A stretch of 64,000 nt of DNA from Cognatundibacterium squillarum (GTDB lineage Bacteria; Pseudomonadota; Gammaproteobacteria; Burkholderiales; Burkholderiaceae_D): contig NZ_BMYU01000001.1 of the NCBI RefSeq assembly GCF_014652435.1, forward strand, positions 310,001 through 374,000, in the 5' to 3' direction. Positions 19,158 to 27,203 of this stretch are shown here, in pieces (within the stretch, counting starts at the first letter, position 1; each line of letters starts with the position of its first letter). The notes under the pieces were generated by a model. That model was not told the DNA's origin, ran no database searches, and saw only the letters and a list, made by a program, of their open reading frames with translations. A program made the position numbers and the translations under genes.

Positions 19158-19486
19158 TAATACATCGCCCCACTTATGCCTTTATCGATTTCACAATGAA
19201 CTACGCAATATCGACCCCCATCGTTAGCATGTTCAGTCTTACCAGGAACATCGCGAATTTCCAATAATTTATCAGTAAACATAGGCACTTTTCACTATTT
19301 TTCACATTGAGTACTGCACACTGCGCAAAAAAATGCCCAACATCATCGACTGAACAACTACATCATTTTGCGTGACCGCAGACAAATCCCGTACCAACGC
19401 CAGCAGAGCGGGGGCACAGATTTCTTCCTACCTGATTACGGTTACTGCAAAAACTCTTGTGGCAAAACCGGTGACCAAGGCAGGAA

Positions 19487-19575
19487 AAATACAGATTTCA
19501 GCCTAGCAGTCCGGCGGTAACCGGCGAATACGCTGACTTTGCGAAATGCATGAATGCGGATAACTGTACAATCCA
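19487..19575 (-). repeat. Dispersed repeat, degenerate copy E (possible)
   Basis: The plus strand reads like a decayed version of copy C: an A-rich lead-in to GATTTCAG, then AGTCCGGCGGT, then GGCGAATAC and GCGAAATGC in the expected order, but with indels. It lies about 160 bp before copy D in the same orientation. The call rests on eye alignment and is weaker than the other copies. Confidence 0.4.
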
Positions 19576-19732
19576 TGCCCCTTGCAGACATATGGCGTTC
19601 GAGAGCGTACATTCCTTGCGCATCGATTTGTTTGCGACCCTTATCGCAAAGCAGAACCGAAAATGATATGAGCCAGATTTGAATCGGATGCTCAATCACG
19701 CCAAGAACGCTGAGAACACCGTTAACCAGTTA

Positions 19733-19822
19733 AAATGCGGTGTTCTGCACAGGTCCCGGCTTGTCGTCGGCAGAAACACCGGGCTTACGAAATGCACCCA
19801 TGCAGATTGCTGCATCATGGCG
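19733..19822 (-). repeat. Dispersed repeat, diverged copy D
   Basis: The plus strand has AAATGCGG, then GTCGTCGGCAGAAA, CCGGGCTT and GAAATGCACCCATGCAG in the order and spacing of copy C, with about 60-65% identity by eye. The reading frame (NA...LSSAE) is preserved without indels over the shared 80 bp. Confidence 0.6.
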
Positions 19823-19869
19823 TGTCCGAATCGGCACTGAGATTGTCATCTGCCAAAGGAAAAGACCAT

Positions 19870-19901
19870 AAAAAAGCCCCCGATCACAGGCGGGGGCTTT
19901 C
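19870..19901 (-). terminator. Intrinsic terminator of the J-domain operon
   Basis: The stem AAAGCCCCCG / CGGGGGCTTT with an 8-nt loop is followed on the minus strand by a T run. It lies 60 bp after the stop of the 405-aa gene and closes that operon. Confidence 0.85.
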
Positions 19902-19960
19902 TCGTTTTGAGTCAGGTTCGGATTGTGTCAAGCGACATTCCGGCCAGATACCGGAAGAGA

Positions 19961-21178
19961 TCAGCGATTTTGCTGGATATGACAATGCATCGCTAAGAAA
20001 CGCAAAGCGCCTGTGTAAGTGTCATCCCATTCGTCCATCATGTAATTCTCCGCCTCTTCCACGAATATCTGCCAGTCTTCCAGCAAACCTTCCTGTTTTT
20101 CATGCGGGGCATGCTGACGAATCCAGGTAACGGCTTTTTCGTGCGCAAAACCCTGCTCACGGAACTGCTTCACCAGTGCTTTCGCATTTTTCACCGGCAG
20201 TTCTGTTTTCGGCGTCACACCGGCTGCGATACACAGGAACAAGGTCATGAGCGAATCGACATCGGTTTTACCCTGCGTGATCCGTGTCCACTCTTTCGAG
20301 ACCAGTGCATCGTAAGCCGAGGTATCTTCGATCTCGATATCGCGCAGGAAGTAACGGTCTTTCAGGGTGAACACCAGACGGTCCAGCGATTGCTTTTTAT
20401 CTGCAAACACCGGTACATCCTGGGCAATAATCTCTGCGCGCACACGTTCAGCCACAGGCAGCCAATGTTCCGGCACTTCCGATAAATCGATCTGTTCCAG
20501 TGCCTGCAGGCGCTTCGCCGCACTCAGCTTACGTACCGATTCAGCCATCCGTGCGAAGTCGACCTGATTCTGCAATTCAGTTTCGTTGTCGCCAAACGCA
20601 ATCAGCAACAACGCTGTCCGTACCACACTGGCAGCCTCGATATGCTCTTCTTTCAGATCCGCTGCACCCAGCCCCAGATAACCGGCAAACCAGACCGCCG
20701 CATCCAACTCTTCCTGATTCTGCTTCCGGTAAGCCAGCGCTTTCAGGTAGGCGTCGTAATCTTCTTTCAAAGACCAGGCATCAAGAAAGTCTTCGACTTT
20801 GCCTTTTGCCACTTCACCGAACATCGGAAATTCCGGCATGGCGAATAAGGCTTTCAGCAAGCCGGAGCCGCCGCGTGACAAGGTCAGAAAAGTATTGTCG
20901 CGTATCATGCGGGCAGCGACATCGACATCACCTTCCGACACATCACGCAAATACAAACTGACCAGATTCACGATGCGTTTACGCGCCAGCTCCAGCTCCG
21001 GACGCAGGTATTTACTGCCGAAAGCATCGGCAATCTGCACAATGCCCTTCGCCGCTTCAGTGCCCAGCGTTTCCATACGGGCAGAAGTCAGAATGGCACG
21101 CTGCAGACCGTGCCGCAGCGCGGTTTCAAAAAACGGCCGGTTATCGACCACTGCAATATGTAATCCGGTTCCTGTCAT
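19961..21178 (-). CDS. Unrecognised 405-aa protein, last gene of the J-domain operon
   Basis: A soluble, mostly helical 405-aa protein without signal peptide or membrane segment. I recognise no family. The N-terminal third has VDNRPFFETALRHGL and an LARKRIVNLVSLYLR helix. The middle carries leucine-rich helices (SVRKLSAAKRLQALEQ), and the C-terminus has aromatic and acidic residues (FVEEAENYMMDEWDDTYT). It lies 59 bp downstream of the 252-aa acidic protein and is followed by a strong terminator, so it appears to be the last member of a unit headed by an FKBP isomerase and a J-domain protein. A chaperone-linked role is inferred from context only. Confidence 0.75.
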   Translation of the reverse strand: MTGTGLHIAVVDNRPFFETALRHGLQRAILTSARMETLGTEAAKGIVQIADAFGSKYLRPELELARKRIVNLVSLYLRDVSEGDVDVAARMIRDNTFLTLSRGGSGLLKALFAMPEFPMFGEVAKGKVEDFLDAWSLKEDYDAYLKALAYRKQNQEELDAAVWFAGYLGLGAADLKEEHIEAASVVRTALLLIAFGDNETELQNQVDFARMAESVRKLSAAKRLQALEQIDLSEVPEHWLPVAERVRAEIIAQDVPVFADKKQSLDRLVFTLKDRYFLRDIEIEDTSAYDALVSKEWTRITQGKTDVDSLMTLFLCIAAGVTPKTELPVKNAKALVKQFREQGFAHEKAVTWIRQHAPHEKQEGLLEDWQIFVEEAENYMMDEWDDTYTGALRFLAMHCHIQQNR

Positions 21179-21237
21179 GGAATACCTTTAGCAAAAAGAG
21201 AAGTAATGAAGAAACGAATATCAGTCAGCGCAATGCA

Positions 21238-21996
21238 TCAGAGCGCGGACTCTTCATCATCGTCGTCTTTATCTTCTTCTTTGCGCAGTGGCTCGTGGCC
21301 ATCATCTTCCGCAACACCGCCGCTCTCTTCCAGCTCTTCCTGCTGCATCTTCGCCAGATAGGCACGATAACGGGCGCGCAGCTTCATCAGCACTTCGCGG
21401 AAAATTTCCGGCAATTCATTGCGCAGAATATGGGTGACCTGCATCCAGTCATGATCTTCCAGATTCGCCATATCCAGCGGTGATGCCAGCCCTTCCGTAT
21501 CGCGGTCCAGATTCATCAGATCATCTTCACGCGCTTCGGTGCGGCTGTCGCCGTATTCATGCAGATCAAAGGTGGCGTATTTGTAAAAATGCTCAACCAT
21601 CGGCGCACGGTCCAGCAGATAATCTGCCAGCGCATCATAGCCACCATCGACTTCACCGATTTCATACAGAAATTCGGCAGGATCCGCGCCTTCGCGGAAA
21701 ATCACCGAATTAATCATGCCGCGCAGCTGTTCATGCGTCTGATCGCCGTAGCGGCGCTCCAGCACAACCGCCTGTGCAAACTGTTCAGGCGTCACCAGCA
21801 GGTTGATCACGGATTCACGCGAAGCATCGTATTCACGAATCACTGCCAGCAAATCTTTCGATGGCAGATCATCGAGCGCGCGTACCAGAGCACGGTCGCC
21901 CTGCGTATCCGCAATCGACACCAGTGCATGTTCAGCACCGGCAATGTCACCGGCCATAATCAGATTCTGTGCTTCAATAATTGCAGGCAAAGTCAT
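21238..21996 (-). CDS. Unrecognised 252-aa acidic protein of the J-domain operon
   Basis: A helical protein of 252 aa with no known family that I recognise. It begins with TPR-like helices (IIEAQNLIMAGDIAGAEHAL), has acidic surfaces and the segment FDLHEYGDSRTEAREDDLM, and ends in a charged tail (EEDKDDDDEESAL). No signal peptide or membrane helix is visible. It starts 7 bp after the 192-aa gene, so the two are co-transcribed. The acidic tail may be a client- or partner-binding extension; that is inference. Confidence 0.75.
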   Translation of the reverse strand: MTLPAIIEAQNLIMAGDIAGAEHALVSIADTQGDRALVRALDDLPSKDLLAVIREYDASRESVINLLVTPEQFAQAVVLERRYGDQTHEQLRGMINSVIFREGADPAEFLYEIGEVDGGYDALADYLLDRAPMVEHFYKYATFDLHEYGDSRTEAREDDLMNLDRDTEGLASPLDMANLEDHDWMQVTHILRNELPEIFREVLMKLRARYRAYLAKMQQEELEESGGVAEDDGHEPLRKEEDKDDDDEESAL

Positions 21997-22003
21997 TTAT
22001 CGC

Positions 22004-22582
22004 TCACTCCTTACGGTCAAAGCCTTGTTCTACCAGCCAGTCAGCACCGGCCTCGTCCAGATCACGGTCATCACCATCATCGCCGTCATCGCGGTCGTAA
22101 CGGCCTACATTGCCATCATCACCATCGTAATCATCATCGCTGCTGTCGTCGTCTTCATCCTGATCGTTCTGAGGCGCCGCCGTTTGTGCACCGCGATGAC
22201 CGCGCAGCAAATATTCCAGTGCAGCAGCGATCACCAGAAAGCGATCACCGCCCTCTTCTTTCAGCACCAGCTTCGCCAGTGCCTCCGCCCAGGGTTCCAG
22301 ACGCACAGATTTCGTCAGCGCAGACCATGCCGGCAACTGATGCGCTTCTTTGCTGATGACGCCTTCCAGAGCCAGCGGATTCAGGAAAATAAATGCCTGA
22401 TGAAATGCCGGTGCCAGCATTTCAGGATTGCTTTCCATCATCGGTAACAACAAAGGTAATTGCTGCGCTTTTTCGCGCAGACGTGCTTTCAGTACGTTTT
22501 TACCTTCTGAATCTGACTTCAGATCTTCAATTTCCGCCTGATAAACCGCCATCAGGTCATCAAAAAAACGTGACAACTTCAC
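22004..22582 (-). CDS. Unrecognised 192-aa protein with Asp-rich tail
   Basis: The first 130 residues are helical (FFDDLMAVYQAEIEDLKSDS, then PLLLPMMESNPEMLAPAF and RFLVIAAALEYLLRG). Residues about 140-180 are an aspartate-rich run with D/S/G/Y that is probably disordered, followed by ADWLVEQGFDRKE. No family is recognised. The start overlaps the J-domain stop by 4 bp (ATGA), a sign of tight coupling. Some J-domain partners use acidic segments as substrate mimics; whether this does so is unknown. Confidence 0.75.
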   Translation of the reverse strand: MKLSRFFDDLMAVYQAEIEDLKSDSEGKNVLKARLREKAQQLPLLLPMMESNPEMLAPAFHQAFIFLNPLALEGVISKEAHQLPAWSALTKSVRLEPWAEALAKLVLKEEGGDRFLVIAAALEYLLRGHRGAQTAAPQNDQDEDDDSSDDDYDGDDGNVGRYDRDDGDDGDDRDLDEAGADWLVEQGFDRKE

Positions 22583-22857
22583 TGTGTTACTCCTGCAATA
22601 TAGTTTTGCCAGATCTCGCCTGCTGTTTCCAGCGGCGAATCCAGCAAATTACGGCGCCGGTTATCATCATAAGCGGCCCGTTTTTCATCATCTGACAAAA
22701 CGTCATACGCTTCTTTCACCTCATGAAATTTCTGAGGTGCCAGTTCCGAGCTGTTACGGTCAGGATGGAACTCCGCCGCTTTCACCCGGAACGCTTTTTT
22801 AATGTCCGCCAGCGTCGCTGTTGGTGCGAGACCAAGAATGATGTAATAGTCTTTCAT
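22579..22857 (-). CDS. J-domain protein (DnaJ-like co-chaperone)
   Basis: A 92-aa protein that is almost entirely a J-domain: KDYYIILGLAPTATLADIKK (helices I-II), the HPD tripeptide at residues 31-33 (FHPDRN), and EVKEAYDVLSDDEKRAAYD (helices III-IV), then a short tail. It should stimulate an Hsp70 ATPase. It lacks the Gly/Phe, zinc-finger and C-terminal domains of DnaJ, so it is a class C J-protein whose specificity must come from partners. The start at 22857 (MKDYY) was preferred to 22884. It overlaps the next gene and lies 55 bp from the FKBP gene. Confidence 0.92.
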   Translation of the reverse strand: MKDYYIILGLAPTATLADIKKAFRVKAAEFHPDRNSSELAPQKFHEVKEAYDVLSDDEKRAAYDDNRRRNLLDSPLETAGEIWQNYIAGVTQ

Positions 22858-22912
22858 CTGTCTGTTAAGCGTGATTTCTGACAAACTGTCCCGATCCGGC
22901 GCTGCTCAGGCA

Positions 22913-23392
22913 TCAATGATGATGGCCGCCTTCGCCGTGTACGTGGCCGTGTGCCACTTCTTCATCGGTAGCAGCACGTACTTCCAGTACTTCGGTTTCA
23001 AAACGGATATGCATGCCTGCCAGAGGATGATTGCCATCCAGAGTTACTTTGCCGTCTTCAATCGCACGCACGGTGAACAGCAAATGTTCACCGGTGGTTT
23101 CATCCAGTGTTTCAAACTGCATACCGATTTCGATGTCCGGCGGGAATGCGCTGACTTCTTCTTCGCGCATATACTCGGCATCGTATTCGCCGAAACCATC
23201 TTCCGGTGACAGCTCAACCACCACCTGATCACCGGCTTTTTTGTTTTCCAGCGCGGCTTCCACTGCAGGCAGGATATTGTCGTAGCCACCATGCAAATAC
23301 ACGATCGGCGCTGCGTTCTGATCGATCAGCTGACCATCCGCGTTAAACATTTTGTAGTTCAGAGTGACAACTGAGTTTTGTTGGATTTGCAT
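22913..23392 (-). CDS. slyD: FKBP-type peptidyl-prolyl cis-trans isomerase, SlyD-like
   Basis: A 159-aa prolyl isomerase with FKBP domain and inserted IF loop, typical of SlyD: VVTLNYKMFNADGQLID, YLHGGYDNILPAVE, the loop ELSPEDGFGEYDAEYM, and GNHPLAGMHIRFE. The C-terminus is His-rich (HGHVHGEGGHHH), a metal-binding tail like that of SlyD. The start at 23392 (MQIQQNSV) was taken because the upstream 60 codons have no family homology. It precedes the J-domain gene, so a folding-related operon is plausible. Confidence 0.92.
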   Translation of the reverse strand: MQIQQNSVVTLNYKMFNADGQLIDQNAAPIVYLHGGYDNILPAVEAALENKKAGDQVVVELSPEDGFGEYDAEYMREEEVSAFPPDIEIGMQFETLDETTGEHLLFTVRAIEDGKVTLDGNHPLAGMHIRFETEVLEVRAATDEEVAHGHVHGEGGHHH

Positions 23393-23709
23393 GATTTTTA
23401 ATTGAATTGATTGCGGGAGAATGATTTCCGGTGGTGCAGATGTCTTTGATGCCACCGGGACAAGGGGCGGTATTGTAGCAGATAAAGCCCCCCTGACCTG
23501 CCGGAAAATGCTGACCGGAAGCCTGACGCAGCTTAACCGAATCTGCACCGGACCGGCTTGAAAGATAGGCATTCAAGCCGCGAATTCAATAGCAGTCAGA
23601 TCAAAACCACATCAGATAGTCAAAAATCTTGAAAACGGTGGTGTTGTTATAGCAGCAGCAAAGTTTCTGCCTATACTGCAACCATACTGACAGCACAAAA
23701 ACAGCGACA

Positions 23710-25005
23710 ATGCGAACCCTCATTCCAATTAGACATGCAAACCGCTGTGACCGAAAGCCAGGAGAACTTTTCCTGCTATCGGGCATTTTGTTTTTTTTGG
23801 CAGTAAGCAGCACAGCCAGATCACAAGCGGAAGAATTACCCGGCGTCGAACTGACCGGTTTCGGCACTTTCGGTGCCGCTTACAACACCACGAACAAAGT
23901 TGACTTACTACGCGATCTGTCACAAACCAATGGCGTTGGTTACAGCCGAAAATTAGATTTCGGACTTGATTCGAATGTAGGCCTGCAGCTGGATATGCAC
24001 TCAGCTGTCAGAACAATCAGTGGTGCAATACAGGTCGTCGCAAAACGCGATCATGCTGGGATTACACCTAATCTGACCCTTGCATTCGTCCGCTATGCCG
24101 AAGATGATTGGTCACTCCGCACAGGTCGTGTCGGCTTTGATGTCTACCCCAATGCAGATTCGCGCCTGATCGGTTACTCCTATGTCTGGCAACGTCCTCC
24201 GGTTGAATTTTTCGGCCCTTTAATTTTCTCTCATTTCGATGGTGCAGATCTTCAGTTTCGGTATCGTCGCGATAACCAGGAATGGCGGTTGAAGCTGTAT
24301 TCCGGCATTACGAATGAAAAGGTTGAAGTCACGCCGGCCAGCACTTATTTCTTGCTGAACCATTCGCGCCTGCACGGCGGTCATCTTGAGTATCGCCAGG
24401 ATCCCTGGTCTTTCCGTGCGTCGTATGCAGAACTGCATATTGCGAATGAGAATCCCGCTCTACAAAGTTCACTGGATCAGTTGCGCTCTCCGGGCATCAG
24501 CTTTTTTGTCCCGAATGCGAATCCTGTGGCCGATAAGCTTCAGATGAAGGGCAAGGTATTCCGATTCAGCGCACTCAGCCTGACCTACGACAACGGACCA
24601 TGGCTGTGGGAAGCTATGGCAGGTCGCACCCTGACCGGCAATACTTTTATTCCGGACTATAAGGCAGGCTTTATCAGTGGTAGTTACCGGCGCGGAAAAT
24701 TCACGCATTACGGCGTACTTTCTGCCATTCGCCCGCTGACAGATCCAGAAAAAGCCATTGTGCTGCCCGGTGCGCCACCTGAGCTGATTGCTGGTGCAAA
24801 TGCACTGAATACCCAAATGATAAATCAGCGCGGCTGGCAAACTTCGTTGTCGGCAGGCTTGCGTTATGACCTTACGCCACAATCAAATCTTAAGTTTCAG
24901 ATCGATTTTGTACGCAGTCACGATAATCTGCTGCTCCGACGAGTACAACCCGACTGGAATCGTGAGGCAGTTTTACTGAGTGCTACCTATAACTTTATTT
25001 TCTGA
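23710..25005 (+). CDS. Outer-membrane beta-barrel protein (porin-like), first gene of a signalling triad
   Basis: A 431-aa protein with an N-terminal basic segment, a hydrophobic stretch (LLSGILFFLAVSSTARS) and a mature barrel of alternating strands ending in Phe (ATYNFIF), a standard outer-membrane assembly signal. Strand-like repeats such as ELTGFGTFGAAYN, WSLRTGRVGFDVYPNA and FRASYAELHI suggest a porin fold, but I do not recognise a characterised subfamily. It is followed by a periplasmic binding protein and a diguanylate cyclase, a triad seen in many proteobacteria. An alternative start at MRTLIP is the one used; the true signal peptide may begin later. Confidence 0.75.
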   Translation: MRTLIPIRHANRCDRKPGELFLLSGILFFLAVSSTARSQAEELPGVELTGFGTFGAAYNTTNKVDLLRDLSQTNGVGYSRKLDFGLDSNVGLQLDMHSAVRTISGAIQVVAKRDHAGITPNLTLAFVRYAEDDWSLRTGRVGFDVYPNADSRLIGYSYVWQRPPVEFFGPLIFSHFDGADLQFRYRRDNQEWRLKLYSGITNEKVEVTPASTYFLLNHSRLHGGHLEYRQDPWSFRASYAELHIANENPALQSSLDQLRSPGISFFVPNANPVADKLQMKGKVFRFSALSLTYDNGPWLWEAMAGRTLTGNTFIPDYKAGFISGSYRRGKFTHYGVLSAIRPLTDPEKAIVLPGAPPELIAGANALNTQMINQRGWQTSLSAGLRYDLTPQSNLKFQIDFVRSHDNLLLRRVQPDWNREAVLLSATYNFIF

Positions 25006-25009
25006 ACTT

Positions 25010-25447
25010 ATGCGCCGCTTCTGTCTGTTATGGCTATTCACACTCTTACTGACGGTGACTCAAACCGCCAGTGCTGAGCTCGTGGTTGTCGTCAGTGCCG
25101 CATCCGGAATCGAAAAAATGAGCCGTGACGAAGTGGTCGATCTGTTTATGGGGCGCACCAGGAAATTACCGAACGGCACGCTGGCCATTCCGGTCGATTT
25201 ATCAAATACCAACCCGGAAAAAGCACTTTTTTATCAGCAACTGATAGGACGGGAACTGGCCGAAGTCAATTCTTACTGGGCTCGCCTGCGATTTTCCGGA
25301 CAGGGAATGCCGCCAATACAGGCGGAAAATGCGGATGAGCTAGTACGCTTAATTGCTGACAATAAAAGTGCAATCGGATACATTGACCGGAAAAAACTGG
25401 ATCGTCGCCTGAAACCGGTTTATATATTTAGCCAGACTACTCCCTGA
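25010..25447 (+). CDS. Small periplasmic phosphate-binding-like protein
   Basis: A 145-aa secreted protein: signal peptide MRRFCLLWLFTLLLTVTQTASA, then a PBP-like domain with VSAASGIEKMSRDEVVDLFMGR, PVDLSNTNPEKALFYQQLIG, and a C-terminal SAIGYIDRKKLD. It is much shorter than transport-type phosphate-binding proteins and resembles the PstS-like periplasmic domains found beside membrane signalling proteins. The start at 25010 follows the barrel gene by 4 bp. The gene directly downstream, a membrane diguanylate cyclase, starts immediately after the stop, so it probably works as a periplasmic input module rather than a transporter. Confidence 0.82.
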   Translation: MRRFCLLWLFTLLLTVTQTASAELVVVVSAASGIEKMSRDEVVDLFMGRTRKLPNGTLAIPVDLSNTNPEKALFYQQLIGRELAEVNSYWARLRFSGQGMPPIQAENADELVRLIADNKSAIGYIDRKKLDRRLKPVYIFSQTTP

Positions 25448-27076
25448 ATGAAAAATTTTCTGACCAACAGTTTACTCGCCCGCACAACGGTGCTCGTGCT
25501 TGGCATCAGTTTTCTAGTGGGTAGTCTGTTTTCAGGTCTTGCGTATATTTACTTTTTACAGGCAGAACAAGAACGTGCTGTCAGCTACACAGCTGGTTTG
25601 CTGGACACTGTCGAGGACACAATGCAAATCGCCTGCTACCTCTCTGATCGTAATCTGGCAAAAGATGTGGTAGACGGTATTGGCAAGCGCAAGGAAGTCA
25701 AAAGCATACGAATCAGTAACAGTAAAGCCGTTCTGGCTGAATTCCACCGAAAGAACAGTGGAGCAGTCACTGCGCTGCCAGACTGGCTGGTACCCGGGAC
25801 GGGCCAAATTAATAAAACAATTTATTCTCCATTTAACTTGCGCGAACCAGTTTGCCAGGCATCGATTGAGCTGAGTCAGCCTGAAATCAGAAATCATAGT
25901 AACCGTAACGCAGGATTTATTGCGGCATTGCTATTAATTGAAATGATAGTTCTGTCTGTGGTCGCAGGGGGACTGATTTTGCTAATGGTTGTCAGACCGA
26001 TTCAGAAAATCTCACGCGGTCTGCACAGACTGAACGCCGAGCAAGGCCAACAGTTACCGGCGCTGTCCAGTCACCGTTACGATGAATTGGGTACGCTGAT
26101 CGACGACATTAATTTGCTGATTATCAAACTAGTGGCACTTATCAGCAAGGAACGTGCATTAAAAACGGAGCACGAAAAAGGTGAACTGAAACTGAGAACG
26201 ATTTTTGAAAAAGCCGAAACCGGCATTTTTCAGTTGAATGACTCCGGCGAAATTCTGGCATCTAATCCGGCATTCAGACGTATGCTGGCCTTGCCTGAAC
26301 ATTTATCTCACGCCCCCGATGCTTTATTGCGTCTAATGGAAGGTCAGGAACTACGGTTGCATCTGATGATCTATCAGGCAACTCATCAACAACAAACCAT
26401 GGCAGAGGACTTCTGCATTGAACCAGAACAGAGCGGTGGCCAGAAAAAATGGATACACCTAGTCGTACACTCCGCCAGCGAAGGTGTCCTGCAAGGATTG
26501 ATTAATGATGTAACCGAACGTAAACGTCAGGAAGAACAAGCGCAACGGCTAGCAGTTACTGATCATTTGACCGGATTGAACAACAGACTTGGCTTCGAAC
26601 GGGAAATTCAGCGCCTGCATAAAGAACACCTGGCAAATAACGGGCAGCCATTTGTATTGATGATGATAGACCTGGACCAGTTTAAGCAAGTGAACGATAC
26701 GCTGGGACACCACGCTGGTGATCAGGTATTACGCCATTTCGCGACTTTACTTAACTCTGTTCTGCGGAAAACCGATTTCACGGCGCGCTTAGGGGGAGAC
26801 GAATTTGTTGCGCTGCTAAAAGATGTGCATGAATATGCGACTGCACAAAAAGTTGCAGAAAAAATCCTGTCACTAGTGGCAGAGCCTGTCATGATAGAAG
26901 ATAGCAGCGAGGCGCGTATTGGAGCAAGTATCGGCATTTGTTTTGCAGACCAAAGCGCATTTGATATTCAGGAGTTAATGAATGCTGCCGACGATGCCAT
27001 GTACACAGTAAAGCAATCCGGTAGAAATGGTTTTCACCTCCGAATACTGAATCCACCTGAAAGCGTCCCTAAATGA
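25448..27076 (+). CDS. Membrane diguanylate cyclase (periplasmic sensor, HAMP, PAS, GGDEF)
   Basis: A 542-aa c-di-GMP synthase. An N-terminal membrane helix (LVLGISFLVGSLFSGLAYIYF), a periplasmic sensor segment (about 35-155), a second helix (AALLLIEMIVLSVVAGGLILLMVV), a HAMP-like region (RPIQKISRGLHRL), a PAS-like segment (about 245-355) and the GGDEF domain (about 370-535). The active site RLGGDEFVAL is intact, and the inhibitory I-site RKTD lies five residues before it. Cyclase activity and product inhibition are therefore likely. The start codon abuts the binding-protein stop (TGAATG), so the periplasmic protein is a likely ligand partner. Confidence 0.92.
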   Translation: MKNFLTNSLLARTTVLVLGISFLVGSLFSGLAYIYFLQAEQERAVSYTAGLLDTVEDTMQIACYLSDRNLAKDVVDGIGKRKEVKSIRISNSKAVLAEFHRKNSGAVTALPDWLVPGTGQINKTIYSPFNLREPVCQASIELSQPEIRNHSNRNAGFIAALLLIEMIVLSVVAGGLILLMVVRPIQKISRGLHRLNAEQGQQLPALSSHRYDELGTLIDDINLLIIKLVALISKERALKTEHEKGELKLRTIFEKAETGIFQLNDSGEILASNPAFRRMLALPEHLSHAPDALLRLMEGQELRLHLMIYQATHQQQTMAEDFCIEPEQSGGQKKWIHLVVHSASEGVLQGLINDVTERKRQEEQAQRLAVTDHLTGLNNRLGFEREIQRLHKEHLANNGQPFVLMMIDLDQFKQVNDTLGHHAGDQVLRHFATLLNSVLRKTDFTARLGGDEFVALLKDVHEYATAQKVAEKILSLVAEPVMIEDSSEARIGASIGICFADQSAFDIQELMNAADDAMYTVKQSGRNGFHLRILNPPESVPK

Positions 27077-27152
27077 CGAATGGTGCACAAATGAAATTTT
27101 GATCAGGCTGATCCTGTTATCAAAGAAATCTAACCCGCACAGTAGTATACAA

Positions 27153-27185
27153 AGGCAATAAATCAAATATATTATTGCCTCTTTT
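27153..27185 (+). terminator. Weak intrinsic terminator after the cyclase gene
   Basis: A 9-bp AT-rich stem (AGGCAATAA / TTATTGCCT) is followed by CTTTTCC. It separates the two cyclase genes, but the T run is short, so readthrough into the next gene is plausible. Confidence 0.4.
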
Positions 27186-27203
27186 CCCTCTGGAGGTCAG
27201 CAG

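Larger units (their letters stand above)
19158..19960. other. Gene-free stretch of about 800 bp
   Basis: I find no convincing gene here. A minus-strand frame of 85 codons (19442-19699) has no family resemblance or clear ribosome-binding site, and it overlaps the degenerate repeat copy E. The right half holds two copies of the dispersed repeat and the terminator of the operon starting at 19961. The part from 19158 to 19480 is AT-rich and contains only the promoter region of the binding-protein gene. An undetected small RNA is possible. Confidence 0.5.

Noticed and set aside
19442-19699. 85-codon minus-strand frame in the gene-free stretch
   Set aside because: No homology, no clear ribosome-binding site, and it overlaps repeat copy E.
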